64,000 bases of DNA from Nitrosomonas communis. Its GTDB lineage: Bacteria > Pseudomonadota > Gammaproteobacteria > Burkholderiales > Nitrosomonadaceae. Location: positions 1 through 64,000 of the forward strand of contig NZ_JAGFJM010000005.1 in the NCBI RefSeq assembly GCF_024102715.1, in the 5' to 3' direction. Positions 25,913 through 36,297 of this stretch are shown here, one piece after another (within the stretch, counting starts at the first letter, position 1; each line of letters opens with the position of its first letter). The position numbers and the translations under genes were made by a program. The notes under the pieces are model-generated. The model worked only from the letters and a program-made list of their open reading frames with translations, had not been told where the DNA came from and did no database searches.

Positions 25913-26980
25913 CTAATCTGTCTGGAGCTGTTGCTGGAAGTCAGTTTTTAGTAAAATTTTTCTGACAGGTGCTGGAATAGCACATTGTAATGCGTCATCA
26001 ATGGTTACCCATATTGCACGATCCATTTTCTTGCAAGGTCGACTGGTGACTTGCAGCAATTGCGTATGAATTCGCAGTTTAAAATGGGTGAAGGCATGAT
26101 CCAAAGGGGGTAAATTAGCGACGGGCACTGCATCCATCTCAAGATAGGGTGGAGAGGAGACTTGGCTGTTATGATCGATTTCTCTTTCTGGCAGACACCA
26201 TAGTCCTCCCCAAATGCCCGGGCTTGACCGTTTTTCAAGCAAAATCTTGTCCTGATTGATCAGTAGCAAAAAAGTGGTTTCCTTGGAAGGCAATGACTTT
26301 CTCGGTCTGGGCGTGGGCAGGCTGGCTACCCGATTTTCTTTGAATGCCACACAGTCTGGTTGCAGCGGACAACTCAGACATTTAGGCTGATGATGTGTAC
26401 ACACAGTTGCACCCAGATCCATCAGCGCTTGGGTATAAGCAGCCATCTGTTGTTTGTCGCCTGCTTCAGGGAGCAGTGCGTCCGCTTTCTGCCACAATAG
26501 CGTTTCCGTTGTTTTCTCGCCAGGGTAGCCGCTGATGCCAAAGCAGCGGGTAAGCACCCGTTTGACATTGCCATCTAGTATCGCGCAGCGCTCACCATAG
26601 GCAAAGGCAGCAATAGCGGCAGCTGTGGAACGGCCTATTCCAGGCAGCTGCTGAATGGTTGCTGCGTGCTGCGGAAACCTGCCCTGATAACGCTCCACTA
26701 TCAAGCAAGCTGCTTTATGTAAATTACGCCCGCGTGAGTAATAGCCAAGACCGCTCCATAAGGCAAGTACTGCGTCAATGGGAGCTTTGGCCAGGCATTC
26801 GACATCGGGGAAACTTTCCAGGAAGCGCTGGTAATAGGGAATTACTGTCATTACCTGTGTTTGCTGCAACATGATTTCTGCCACCCAGATGGCGTAGGGA
26901 TCATTCGTCCCCTGCCAGGGCAGTCCATGTCGGCCATACTGAGTCTGCCAATGAATCAGGGCATGCGCAAAAGTTAACAT
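25913..26980 (-). CDS. mutY: A/G-specific adenine glycosylase
   Basis: A 355-residue base-excision repair enzyme that removes adenine opposite 8-oxoguanine. The helix-hairpin-helix motif QLPGIGRSTAAAIAAFAYG is followed by AILDGNVKRV with the catalytic Asp. The iron-sulfur loop is C-x6-C-x2-C-x5-C (CTHHQPKCLSCPLQPDC). The C-terminal NUDIX-like domain recognises oxoG. I start at the ATG at 26980 (MLTFAHALIHWQ), the usual N-terminus; the frame runs 34 codons further upstream without family similarity. Confidence 0.95.
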   Translation of the reverse strand: MLTFAHALIHWQTQYGRHGLPWQGTNDPYAIWVAEIMLQQTQVMTVIPYYQRFLESFPDVECLAKAPIDAVLALWSGLGYYSRGRNLHKAACLIVERYQGRFPQHAATIQQLPGIGRSTAAAIAAFAYGERCAILDGNVKRVLTRCFGISGYPGEKTTETLLWQKADALLPEAGDKQQMAAYTQALMDLGATVCTHHQPKCLSCPLQPDCVAFKENRVASLPTPRPRKSLPSKETTFLLLINQDKILLEKRSSPGIWGGLWCLPEREIDHNSQVSSPPYLEMDAVPVANLPPLDHAFTHFKLRIHTQLLQVTSRPCKKMDRAIWVTIDDALQCAIPAPVRKILLKTDFQQQLQTD

Positions 26981-27035
26981 GGTTACCAGGGAATCTGTTT
27001 TCTGATTAAGTAGTTGAAGGTATTGATAGCATACA

Positions 27036-30000
27036 TTACTGCACGGAAAACTCGACACGGCTATTGGGCTGCTGACCAGCATCTGCCGATACTACTTTTG
27101 TTCCAAGCACAAAGACGCGGTCGCTCGGCACACCGCCTTGCTCAATCAGCCAATGGAGAACAGTACTTGCTCTGTGTTCTGCGAGTTCGTGCAGTTCATC
27201 ATCGCTGATCATGGTGTGAGCGAGGATAAGCTGCTCCATCTCTGCTGCTGGCAAGCTTTTGGTCAATCCAATAATATTTCTGGGTTTCTCAAAATCGGCT
27301 TCCTTATAGACTTGCGTGAGATAGTGGACATATTCTTTTTCATCGAGCTGAATCTCATCCAGCGAGTCAATGGCCAGGCCTTTTTTTACACTTTCAGAGA
27401 GTTTCTGCGTCTTGATTTTGCGCTCAAGTAATGCCCGTTTGAGCGCTTCATGATCGTTAACCGGATCAGCAAAACCGGTTATTTCCAGTTTGAGCGCAGG
27501 ACGATCGAGCAAGGCGGCAGACAGCGTCTGCAAGCGTTTTTCTGCTTCAGCTTCGAGAGTGGCATAGCCCGAGGGGAAACTGATTTGTGATAACTCTTCT
27601 CCTTCACCCAGCAGCGATGCCAGCAGGGTAAAAGGCGCCGTAATGACTTTGGTGATCAGATTGACAAATGCCTCCCAGATAATTCCCGTTAAGCTGAATT
27701 GGGGATCATTAATTGAACCGCTGAGTGGCAGGCGAATGTCGATTTCGCCATGCCGGTTTTTAAGAAGTGATATGGCTAGATGGAGAGGCAATGATACAGC
27801 CTCGGGGCTGTCAGTTTTGTCGCCAAGCTCGAGCTGATCAAGAAAGATATTGTTTTTTGCTGTCAACTCCCCTCGTTCAACGCGGTAATTGACATCAAAC
27901 GACAGTTTTCCCTTATCAATGACATAACCAATGTATTTGCCTGAATAGGGGCTGAAAGTTGGCAAATCAATGCCATTCACTGTGGACACGATATCCAGAA
28001 AGAGCTGTCCGCTGAATGGGTCGATCATGCCAGAAATGTGCAGTGGTGCAGACCGATCAAATGAGCCACGGATATCTATTTTTCCCGATTTGCCGGGATG
28101 CAGCGGGCCGATTTGTCCTTTGAGTCCGGTCAGATTAGCGCGATAGTTCGGTTTGATGAATTGATCTGCAAAATTAATATAACCGTTCCGTAAGATGACT
28201 TTATCGAGATAAACGGGTAAAGGTGCGTTGGCAGTAGCGCCAGCAGATGCAGGTTGATTAGCTGATTCAGCCGCAGTGGCAGTAGCATTTGAGCTAGTTT
28301 CATCTTGCCGCACCAGTTGGTGAAGATTGAGCTTTTTGCTGGGCAATAAGGTGACGCGCGCATAGAAATCGGTGAGATCAACGGAGGTCATGTCAAGCCG
28401 CAGCGGTTCGCTGATAAACTGAACGCCTGTGAGATCAATATTCTTCCAGCGTAGCAGCCTGACACCTTTGGCCTTATCCAGGATATTGAAACTGGCTAGC
28501 TGTCCTTTGCCGTTTAACGCTATTTTAAGCGGCTCTCCACCCGCCTTGACCTGCCCTTGGAAAGAGAGATCACCCTGGCTGAGAAGCGCATTCAACCGGT
28601 CACTTGCCCACCCTTGTAATGGCACCAGATCAACATGCTGCAGATCAAAGGCGAGATCGGTGGTTAAAGGCGTCCACGCGAGCGTGCCTGTGGTTTCAAT
28701 ATGGCCACGCTGATTAATTGTTGCCTGCAATGACAAGTCCACTGGTTTCACGCCGCTTAGATCCACGTTATTAATAACCAAATGCAATGCGTCAATGTTC
28801 ATAGGCACTACTTTTGCCAGGGTGTGATCTTCAAAGCGTACAGAGGCATTGGTTAGCTGCACTTGATTGATTTGTGTGGTCCAGGCTTTGCTGGCAGCGG
28901 TGTTTTCAGGTTTTGCAACGGATGTCGCTGGCTTGCTTTGATCGACGTCAGTTTTTGCGATGTAAACAGGCTTGTGACTAGGAATGGGCGCAGTTACTTT
29001 CACTGGCAGCGCTGCAACTCTTGCTGGTTTACTGGTGACATTGATGCTACTGGCGGGTTTTTTGCCTGGAATAGGAATGATAGTGTTAACGGCTATCACA
29101 GCTTGGGCTGATGAGGTGCCTGATGACGATATTACTGTGACAGGGGCATCCGCAGAGGGTGATGCTGGTGCAAACAACTGGGTCAAATCAAGCTGGCCAT
29201 CAGCTTGCCGCCGTATCAAGGCACTGATCCCATTCAGTGCAACCGCACCAAGCTCGATGTGCCGTTGCGCACGATCGAGCTTGATTGTGTCTATGTCAAA
29301 TTTTGGCAGCAGTATCACGGGTTCGGTCTCGTCCAGGCGTGTCAGTGCTGCTTCCGTTAGCGCCATCGCGAGCTGGACTGGATGAGGCTCAGTCAGTATC
29401 GCTTCCTGCATGGTCACGTCAAGTCGCTTTAGCGCTAACTGATGCGGTGCCTGAACGATCTTGTTTTCAATGGCCAGTTCTTTGAGCGTCGCGCGACCGG
29501 ACAGGCTAATGCTGGGGACTTCATTCTCTGCTTGGGTAAAGAGCAATGACAGATCGCTGTCAAGGTTGCCAGAAAGCAGACGCAGACCGATTGGAATGGG
29601 TGAATATTCATCTATATCAGTCAGATCGATATCGCTAAGCTTAAGGGAGAGTGTTGCTTCGCGTTTATCGGCAAACGGACGCAGCTTGCCCTCGAGTGCA
29701 AAAGGCGCATTATTGATTCTGGCGCTGAGATATGGCTCAACCCAATTAATCTGCGCACTTTCAAAATTGGCTATAAATGGAATGCTGAGGTTGATTTCAT
29801 CGATTTGCTGGCGGCTTTTTTTGAGTTGATCGTCAAACTCGATAGATCCCCCCTGAATGATGATATTGCTGACTGAAAAGAGCGATCTGCGTTGTGCATT
29901 CTCTGGCTGATCATTAGATTGTTTAAATTGTTCAATGAGATCGGAAATATTAAAGCGATGCTTGTCCTCACGCGCGAGGTGCAATCTGGGTGCTGTCAAA

Positions 30001-30362
30001 GTGACTGTACTGACAACGGGCGCAAGCTGAGTAATCGATTCGGCGCTCACATCGACATACAAGCGATCAAAAGCAAACAGGAGGCTGTCTGCTTGGGTAC
30101 CTGCTTTTTCGCCTATGCGAAAACCTTGCACGGTGAGTTCCAGTGAGTACGGTTGAATGTCGATGGATTGAATGGTGACTGGCCGATTCAATGTTTCAGA
30201 TAAGATGACTTCCAGTCTGTTTTTTACATATCCTGGCAACCAGTAATAGCCAAGCAATCCAAACAAGGCGACAGTCAGCACGGCAATGCCGCAGCCGAGA
30301 GCGATGCGCTTGCGCGTCACGAAGCGGCGCGCAGTCATTAAGATAGCTGAAGAAGTTTCCAT
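27036..30362 (-). CDS. Large AsmA-like DUF748 envelope protein
   Basis: An 1108-residue protein. A basic N-terminus precedes one transmembrane helix (about 20-45, IALGCGIAVLTVALFGLLGYYW), and the remainder is a long periplasmic beta-rich structure of the AsmA/DUF748 type, ending with an OmpA-like segment near the C-terminus (SDRVFVLGTKVVSADAG, then NSRVEFSV). A Pro/Ala/Ser/Thr-rich low-complexity stretch near 390-470 separates two parts. AsmA-like proteins are implicated in phospholipid transport between membranes. It lies upstream of mutY and downstream of an FKBP gene. Confidence 0.82.
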   Translation of the reverse strand: METSSAILMTARRFVTRKRIALGCGIAVLTVALFGLLGYYWLPGYVKNRLEVILSETLNRPVTIQSIDIQPYSLELTVQGFRIGEKAGTQADSLLFAFDRLYVDVSAESITQLAPVVSTVTLTAPRLHLAREDKHRFNISDLIEQFKQSNDQPENAQRRSLFSVSNIIIQGGSIEFDDQLKKSRQQIDEINLSIPFIANFESAQINWVEPYLSARINNAPFALEGKLRPFADKREATLSLKLSDIDLTDIDEYSPIPIGLRLLSGNLDSDLSLLFTQAENEVPSISLSGRATLKELAIENKIVQAPHQLALKRLDVTMQEAILTEPHPVQLAMALTEAALTRLDETEPVILLPKFDIDTIKLDRAQRHIELGAVALNGISALIRRQADGQLDLTQLFAPASPSADAPVTVISSSGTSSAQAVIAVNTIIPIPGKKPASSINVTSKPARVAALPVKVTAPIPSHKPVYIAKTDVDQSKPATSVAKPENTAASKAWTTQINQVQLTNASVRFEDHTLAKVVPMNIDALHLVINNVDLSGVKPVDLSLQATINQRGHIETTGTLAWTPLTTDLAFDLQHVDLVPLQGWASDRLNALLSQGDLSFQGQVKAGGEPLKIALNGKGQLASFNILDKAKGVRLLRWKNIDLTGVQFISEPLRLDMTSVDLTDFYARVTLLPSKKLNLHQLVRQDETSSNATATAAESANQPASAGATANAPLPVYLDKVILRNGYINFADQFIKPNYRANLTGLKGQIGPLHPGKSGKIDIRGSFDRSAPLHISGMIDPFSGQLFLDIVSTVNGIDLPTFSPYSGKYIGYVIDKGKLSFDVNYRVERGELTAKNNIFLDQLELGDKTDSPEAVSLPLHLAISLLKNRHGEIDIRLPLSGSINDPQFSLTGIIWEAFVNLITKVITAPFTLLASLLGEGEELSQISFPSGYATLEAEAEKRLQTLSAALLDRPALKLEITGFADPVNDHEALKRALLERKIKTQKLSESVKKGLAIDSLDEIQLDEKEYVHYLTQVYKEADFEKPRNIIGLTKSLPAAEMEQLILAHTMISDDELHELAEHRASTVLHWLIEQGGVPSDRVFVLGTKVVSADAGQQPNSRVEFSVQ

Positions 30363-30469
30363 GCAACCGGATCCAAAAAACGTGTTTGCAGAGGAAAAAG
30401 TAACGCAAAGTAAACAACGACAATTATTTGGTGCAGGCGGTTACCTGCGTTACTTGGCTAGATTTGCTG

Positions 30470-30937
30470 CTATTGCAAGCCAATCAGTTCCACATCGAAA
30501 ATCAATGCCGCATTCGGTGGAATCACGTTACCAGCGCCATGCGCGCCATAAGCCATCTGTGGGGGAATAATCAGGGTGCGCTGTCCGCCAATTTTCATCC
30601 CGAGGACACCTTGATCCCAACCTTTGATGACCCGCCCCGAGCCAAGTAGAAAGGAAAACGGTTCCTTTCGATCATAGGAGCTATCGAACTGTTTCCCTTT
30701 TTTATCTGGGGCAGCCGCGTCATACAGCCATCCAGTGTAATGCACTTTAACTGTTTTGCCGACCACGGCTTCTTCACCATTACCTGCTTTGACATCGATT
30801 TTCTGCAATTCGATTACTTCCGATGTGGCAGCATGCGGCTGCGCGGCATGCTCCTTGTAGGCAAAAGCGCTCAGCGGCGACAGGGCTAAACTCAGCAGAA
30901 GTAAGCTTAAACTTAATGAAATTTTTGTTTTCGACAT
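30470..30937 (-). CDS. Exported FKBP-type peptidyl-prolyl isomerase
   Basis: A 155-residue periplasmic protein. Signal peptide [20 protein letters not shown] is followed by a short linker and a complete FKBP domain: [50 protein letters not shown] and [22 protein letters not shown]. These contain the usual aromatic active-site residues. It folds exported proteins. The start at 30937 is supported by GGAG 8 bases upstream; four in-frame upstream codons starting with TTG are not needed. Confidence 0.92.
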   Translation of the reverse strand: MSKTKISLSLSLLLLSLALSPLSAFAYKEHAAQPHAATSEVIELQKIDVKAGNGEEAVVGKTVKVHYTGWLYDAAAPDKKGKQFDSSYDRKEPFSFLLGSGRVIKGWDQGVLGMKIGGQRTLIIPPQMAYGAHGAGNVIPPNAALIFDVELIGLQ

Positions 30938-31117
30938 AATGATCTCCAAAGAAAAAACAGATTATTTTTCAATCAACACCTGCAACTATTATACTCGCTA
31001 TGCCTGCTTCGTCATGGCGATCCACATGGCTTTATATCGCAATGCCTTCTCTGCGTGAGGGTGTACAATAATTTGTCCGCATTTTATTTCTTGAAATTTT
31101 AGTGGTCCGATTTGTTT

Positions 31118-31576
31118 ATGCCGATACAATTAAACGAACAGGCGAGTCAGCACGAAGAGGGAGTGCATATTCTGCGCCTGCATGATTCTTTTTTAATGCG
31201 CTGGCTTTATTTTGGCATTGGTGTCGCTGCTTTGCTGCTGGGAATATTGGGTATTTTTCTGCCTATTTTGCCCACTACCCCATTCATCTTGTTGGCGACT
31301 GCGTGTTTTGCCCGCAGTTCAAAGCGGTTTCATGTTTTTTTACTTACTAACCGTATTACCGGTCCTATCATTTACGAGTGGTGCGTGTACCGTAGCATAC
31401 CCCGCCGCATTAAGCGCTGGGTGTATCTGATGATGGCTTTGTCATTTGGCAGTTCCATTTTAGTCGTGTCATCATATTGGCTTAAACTCATGCTGGTGTT
31501 ATTGGCAATCGTGCTGGCGGTATTGATTTGGCGCGTGCCAGTCAGGGAAATCGACATTCCTGTCAAAACAAATTGA
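31118..31576 (+). CDS. DUF454 (YbaN-like) inner-membrane protein
   Basis: A 152-residue membrane protein. After a short hydrophilic N-terminus it has the DUF454 pattern: LGILGIFLPILPTTPFILLA, ACFARSSKRFH, IYEWCVYRSIPRRIKRW and two more hydrophobic helices, four helices in all. The function is unknown. The ATG at 31118 is taken; a TTG at 31112 would add two residues. The frame ends 65 bases before the first Mrp antiporter gene, on the same strand, and may share its promoter. Confidence 0.85.
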   Translation: MPIQLNEQASQHEEGVHILRLHDSFLMRWLYFGIGVAALLLGILGIFLPILPTTPFILLATACFARSSKRFHVFLLTNRITGPIIYEWCVYRSIPRRIKRWVYLMMALSFGSSILVVSSYWLKLMLVLLAIVLAVLIWRVPVREIDIPVKTN

Positions 31577-31640
31577 TTTGCGTGATAAAAGGACTGAAGA
31601 GATTTCTTTTGCTTCATTACATAGAAAAAGTAAACATTTC

Positions 31641-34445
31641 ATGAATTTGCTACTGATTGTGCTCGTGCCATTTTTCGGCGCTCCTTTGGCTGCAGCTATT
31701 TCCAGGCTGGGACGATTGCATGCCGCCTGGATGGCAGGCGCTGTTGCGCTGCTTGCCACTATTTTGCTGCTCCCGGGTTTGATCGAGGTATTTGGTGGGC
31801 ACGTGCTCATTCAGCGCTTGAGCTGGATTCCCACAGTTGGACTCGATCTGGTTTTCCGGCTGGATGGTCTGGGCCTTCTGTTTGCATTGCTGATATTGGG
31901 AATCGGCATGCTCATCATCCTGTACGCGCGCTACTATCTGTCTGCCCAGGATGATATGGGACGCTTTTATGCTTATTTGCTGCTGTTTATGGGTTCCATG
32001 CTGGGGATCGTGCTGTCGGAAAATATCATTCAGCTCCTGATTTTCTGGGAATTGACCAGTCTGTCTTCTTTTCTGCTGATTAGTTACTGGCAGCATCGCC
32101 ACGAATCGCGTAGTGGCGCACGCATGGCGCTGACGATCACAGGTGCGGGTGGTCTGGCATTGCTGGGCGGATGTTTATTGCTGGGTAAAATAGCCGGCAG
32201 CTATGAGTTGTCCGTGATTCTGGAGTCGGGCGATATCATTCGCGCGCATTCGCTTTACCAGCCTATGCTGATATTGATACTGTTGGGTGCTTTCACCAAG
32301 TCTGCACAATTTCCTTTTCATTTCTGGTTGCCCAATGCGATGGCTGCACCGACTCCGGTGTCGGCTTATTTGCATTCCGCCACCATGGTCAAGGCCGGAG
32401 TATTTTTGCTGGCACGGTTATTTCCAGCACTGGCTGGCACGCCGGAATGGTTCTGGCTGGTAAGCGTCACCGGGCTTGCCACGTTGCTTGCTGGCGCTTA
32501 TATTGCGCTGTGGCAACACGATCTCAAAGGATTGCTGGCTTATTCTACGATTAGTCATCTGGGGCTGATTACCTTACTGTTTGGCATCGGCACGCCGATG
32601 GCTGCAGTCGCCGCTGTTTTTCATATCATTAATCACGCTATTTTCAAGGCATCCTTGTTCATGGCGGCTGGCATCATTGATCATGAGGCGGGCACCCGCG
32701 ATATGCGGCGGCTCAGAGGGTTGTGGCAATTCATGCCGCATACCGCATTATTGGCAATCGTTGCCGCCGCTGCCATGGCAGGTGTGCCTCTGTTGAACGG
32801 TTTCTTGTCCAAGGAGATGTTTTTTACGGAGACCTGGCATCATATTGACCAGCCATGGGGGTGGCTGATGCCGGCTTGTGCGACTTTGGCCGGCATTTTT
32901 GCTGTAGCGTATTCGCTACGTTTCATCCATAACGTGTTTTTTGATGGTGCGCCGCTGAATCTGCCTAAAACGCCGCGGGAGCCTCCTCGCTGGATGAAAA
33001 TTCCAGTGGAGGTGCTGGTGGCCTTGTGCCTGCTGGTGGGTATCCTGCCCATGCTGACGGTTGAACCGATACTGTCTATTGCGGCCGGTGGTGTTTTGCA
33101 GGGGCCGCTGCCCGAATATAATCTGGCGATTTGGCATGGATTTAATCCTGCATTCTGGATGAGCATCATTGCATTGACGGGCGGTGTATTGGTTTATTTT
33201 GGATTCAGTGCTTTTTTGTCACTGCGCACGCATGCAGGAGAGTGGCCTGAAATGAAAGCGGTTTATCATTACGCGCTGACATGGTTATTTTTTGCCTGTC
33301 AGCGCTTTGTCCGCTGGCTGCATATTGATTCGTTACAAAGAATGCTGTTCTTTCTGATGCTGTTTGCTGTTTCACTCGGGGCGGCGAGCTTCCTGGCAGG
33401 GGATGCCGTGCTGACAGGGGAGCGCGATCTGTTACCCATTGATGGCGTGAGTCTGGTTGTGGCGCTGATCATGATGGCTGCAGCTATAGGTACCGTTCTG
33501 CTCCATCGGCAACGTCTCGTGTCCTTAATTATGATCGGCGCCGTTGGATTGGGTGTTGCTTTGATTTTTGCTAAATTTTCAGCGCCTGATCTTGCTCTGA
33601 CACAGCTCTCAGTTGAGGTTGTCAGCATTGTACTGATGTTGCTGGCGCTGTATTTTTTGCCCCAATACACACCTGCTGAATCGAAGCCTCTTCAGCGTGG
33701 ACGTGATTTGCTGCTGGCAATGCTGGCGGGTGGCGGTGTCACGGCATTGGCCTGGGCAGTATTGACTCGCCCTTATGAAACAATTGCGGATTATTTCATG
33801 GCGCATAGCGTGCCCGATGGAGGGGGGCATAATGTGGTTAATGTGATTCTGGTTGATTTTCGCGGCTACGATACACTGGGTGAAATTACTGTCATGGCCT
33901 TGGCTGGATTAGGTATTTATGCCATGCTCGAGCATCTTCAATTGAAAGGGCCAAGTCATGACAGCTTAAAGCGCCCATGGAATGAAGATAAACACCCCCT
34001 GATCATGGCATCATTGACCCGCGTGCTGTTGCCGCTGGCGCTGCTGGTTGCTGTGTTCATCCTGTTACGTGGGCACAATCTTCCGGGAGGGGGATTTATC
34101 GCAGGACTTATCACGGCAGTCGCATTGATCACGCAGTATCTGGCTAATGGCGTTGCCTGGACACAGGCACGGCTTGCTATCAACATGCATACTGTAATTG
34201 CAACAGGCTTACTGCTTGCGGCGCTGACAGGTGTGGCGAGTTGGCTATTTGGCTATCCGTTTCTAACTTCTGCGTTTGGTCATTTGGACTGGCCGCTGGT
34301 GGGGGAATTTGAGTTGGCCTCTGCCATGGCATTCGATCTGGGAGTTTATTTGGTCGTGGTAGGGGTGACCTTGCTTATCATTGTTAATCTTGGAATGGTG
34401 CACAGTGACAGTGCTTCTGTGAAAACTCGTCATAAAATACGCTAA
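31641..34445 (+). CDS. mrpA: Mrp/Pha cation/proton antiporter subunit A fused to B
   Basis: A 934-residue polytopic membrane protein, homologous to the NuoL-type proton channel subunits. N-terminal segments such as LLIFWELTSLSSFLLISYW and NAMAAPTPVSAYLHSATMVKAGVFLLARL with conserved Lys/His are the antiporter core. The C-terminal 150 residues (from about 790) contain FILLRGHNLPGGGFIAGLITA, the MrpB signature, so A and B are one polypeptide as in PhaAB systems. I start at the ATG at 31641; an in-frame stretch upstream (31578) is not family-like. It is the first gene of the Mrp operon, for Na+/H+ or K+/H+ exchange. Confidence 0.92.
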   Translation: MNLLLIVLVPFFGAPLAAAISRLGRLHAAWMAGAVALLATILLLPGLIEVFGGHVLIQRLSWIPTVGLDLVFRLDGLGLLFALLILGIGMLIILYARYYLSAQDDMGRFYAYLLLFMGSMLGIVLSENIIQLLIFWELTSLSSFLLISYWQHRHESRSGARMALTITGAGGLALLGGCLLLGKIAGSYELSVILESGDIIRAHSLYQPMLILILLGAFTKSAQFPFHFWLPNAMAAPTPVSAYLHSATMVKAGVFLLARLFPALAGTPEWFWLVSVTGLATLLAGAYIALWQHDLKGLLAYSTISHLGLITLLFGIGTPMAAVAAVFHIINHAIFKASLFMAAGIIDHEAGTRDMRRLRGLWQFMPHTALLAIVAAAAMAGVPLLNGFLSKEMFFTETWHHIDQPWGWLMPACATLAGIFAVAYSLRFIHNVFFDGAPLNLPKTPREPPRWMKIPVEVLVALCLLVGILPMLTVEPILSIAAGGVLQGPLPEYNLAIWHGFNPAFWMSIIALTGGVLVYFGFSAFLSLRTHAGEWPEMKAVYHYALTWLFFACQRFVRWLHIDSLQRMLFFLMLFAVSLGAASFLAGDAVLTGERDLLPIDGVSLVVALIMMAAAIGTVLLHRQRLVSLIMIGAVGLGVALIFAKFSAPDLALTQLSVEVVSIVLMLLALYFLPQYTPAESKPLQRGRDLLLAMLAGGGVTALAWAVLTRPYETIADYFMAHSVPDGGGHNVVNVILVDFRGYDTLGEITVMALAGLGIYAMLEHLQLKGPSHDSLKRPWNEDKHPLIMASLTRVLLPLALLVAVFILLRGHNLPGGGFIAGLITAVALITQYLANGVAWTQARLAINMHTVIATGLLLAALTGVASWLFGYPFLTSAFGHLDWPLVGEFELASAMAFDLGVYLVVVGVTLLIIVNLGMVHSDSASVKTRHKIR

Positions 34446-34774
34446 TGGAAGCTCTGATTTCTCTGATTATCGGCGTGCTCACCACTTGTGGTGTGTATCT
34501 GTTGCTGCGTAGCCGTACTTTCCCCGTGGTGCTGGGGCTGACCTTGTTGTCTTATGCGGCCAACCTGTTTTTACTGGCAATGGGCAGGCTGGTCATTGGT
34601 GCCCCACCGATCATAGCTGATGAAATGAGTGGTTATACTGATCCACTACCGCAAGCGCTGGTGCTGACTGCAATCGTGATTAGTTTTGCCATGACTGCAT
34701 TTGTGATCGTACTTGCACTTAAGACTTACAAGGAACTGGGTAACGATCATGTTGACGGAATTCATAAGCCATGA
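34445..34774 (+). CDS. mrpC: Mrp/Pha antiporter subunit C
   Basis: A 109-residue NuoK-like subunit with three helices: MEALISLIIGVLTTCGVYLLL, FPVVLGLTLLSYAANLFLLAM, and TDPLPQALVLTAIVISFAMTAFVIVLALK. The DPLPQALVLTAIVI motif is characteristic of MrpC/MnhC. Its ATG overlaps the mrpA stop by one base and its end overlaps mrpD by four bases, so translation is coupled. Confidence 0.94.
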   Translation: MEALISLIIGVLTTCGVYLLLRSRTFPVVLGLTLLSYAANLFLLAMGRLVIGAPPIIADEMSGYTDPLPQALVLTAIVISFAMTAFVIVLALKTYKELGNDHVDGIHKP

Positions 34775-36297
34775 TAGTACACCTTGCTGTTATTCCTGTG
34801 CTGCTGCCCTTCTTGACAGGTATTTTGCTGTTACTGTTACGTCAACGCAGCGCTGTGCTGGAACGTGCGCTGAGTATTTTTTCGATCCTCATGCAAATTT
34901 TTCTAGCTTTTAAGCTGCTATCGGTAGTCGGTGGTGGCGATATTCTGGTCTATGCCTTGGGTAACTGGCCAGCGCCTTTTGGCATCATGCTGGTGGCCGA
35001 TTGTCTGGCTGCCTGGATGCTGATGATTACTGCCCTGCTTTCCTTATTTGCGCTACTTTATGCCATTCCTGTTACAGAGCAGGCAGGTAGGCATTTTCAT
35101 GTGCTCTTTCAGCTGCAGTTGTTTGGTTTGAATGGTGCCTTTTTGACCGGTGACTTGTTTAATCTGTTTGTGTTTTTTGAGATCCTGTTGATTGCTTCCT
35201 ACAGTTTACTTCTGCATGGCGGCGGACGCTTGCGCACCAAAGCGGGGTTGCATTTTGTGGTGATTAATCTGGCTGGCTCCATCCTGTTTTTGTTCGCAGT
35301 GGGAGTCCTTTATGGCATGCTGGGCACGCTTAATATGGCTGATCTGGCTGTCAAATTGACTACGCTGACGGCTGGGGATAGCGCCTACGTGCGGGCAGCC
35401 GGCTTGCTGTTATTTGGCGTGTTCGCGCTCAAAGCGGCGCTGGTGCCACTACATTTATGGCTACCTTCAGCTTATGCTCATGCCGCTGCACCTATTGCAG
35501 CGTTGTTCGCCATCATGACTAAAGTCGGCGCTTACAGCATTTTGCGTATTTACACTCTTATTTTTGGTGCTGAAGCAGGCTTGGGTGCTAATCTGATCGA
35601 GGGATGGCTGCTGCCGCTTGCTCTGCTCACCCTGGTGGTCGGTATGGCAGGTGTGGTGGCGAGTGCGCGTTTGCGACAACAAGTGGCTTATTTGGCAATT
35701 GCATCCGCAGGCACTTTGCTGACTGCATTTGGTCTGAATACGCAGGAGGGAATTGCTGCCGGTCTTTTTTATCTATCCCATTCTACTTTTGCAACGGCTG
35801 CATTCTTTTTGCTGGCAAATACCATTGCCAGTCGGCGTGCTGAGCTGGATGATCGATTAGATTCTGGTCCTGTCATTGCGCATTCGCGCCTTATCGGCGC
35901 ACTCTTTTTTGTAACGGCGGTATTGCTGGCTGGACTTCCACCGCTATCGGGATTCATGGGAAAATTTCTGATTCTGCATGCTTCTCTAATGCATGCTGCG
36001 CTTCCCTGGATCATGGCTATCATATTGATAACCAGCTTGTTTGGTTTGATTGCATTGACCCGGAGCGGTAGCCTGCTGTTTTATCGAGCGCATCCATCGC
36101 CAGCAGCTGCAGTTGGTGCGATTGGCTTGACTGCTGTTTGCAAGGAATTGTTACCGATTATCAGCCTGCTCACTTTATGCGTGATATTAGTGATCTGGGG
36201 TGGGCCGATTACCCAATTTTTGTACTTTGCCGCTGAACAGCTGCTGCAACCATCTCGTTATATTCAGGCTGTGCTTGTGACTAGAGGGTTACCTTGA
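34771..36297 (+). CDS. mrpD: Mrp/Pha antiporter subunit D
   Basis: A 508-residue NuoM/N-like polytopic subunit that forms part of the proton path. Characteristic segments: GDLFNLFVFFEILLIASYSLL with the conserved Glu, KAALVPLHLWLPSAYAHAAAPIAALFAIMTKVGAYSILRI with the key Lys residues, and LAGLPPLSGFMGKFLIL. It overlaps mrpC (ATGA) and mrpE (ATGA). Confidence 0.95.
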   Translation: MIVHLAVIPVLLPFLTGILLLLLRQRSAVLERALSIFSILMQIFLAFKLLSVVGGGDILVYALGNWPAPFGIMLVADCLAAWMLMITALLSLFALLYAIPVTEQAGRHFHVLFQLQLFGLNGAFLTGDLFNLFVFFEILLIASYSLLLHGGGRLRTKAGLHFVVINLAGSILFLFAVGVLYGMLGTLNMADLAVKLTTLTAGDSAYVRAAGLLLFGVFALKAALVPLHLWLPSAYAHAAAPIAALFAIMTKVGAYSILRIYTLIFGAEAGLGANLIEGWLLPLALLTLVVGMAGVVASARLRQQVAYLAIASAGTLLTAFGLNTQEGIAAGLFYLSHSTFATAAFFLLANTIASRRAELDDRLDSGPVIAHSRLIGALFFVTAVLLAGLPPLSGFMGKFLILHASLMHAALPWIMAIILITSLFGLIALTRSGSLLFYRAHPSPAAAVGAIGLTAVCKELLPIISLLTLCVILVIWGGPITQFLYFAAEQLLQPSRYIQAVLVTRGLP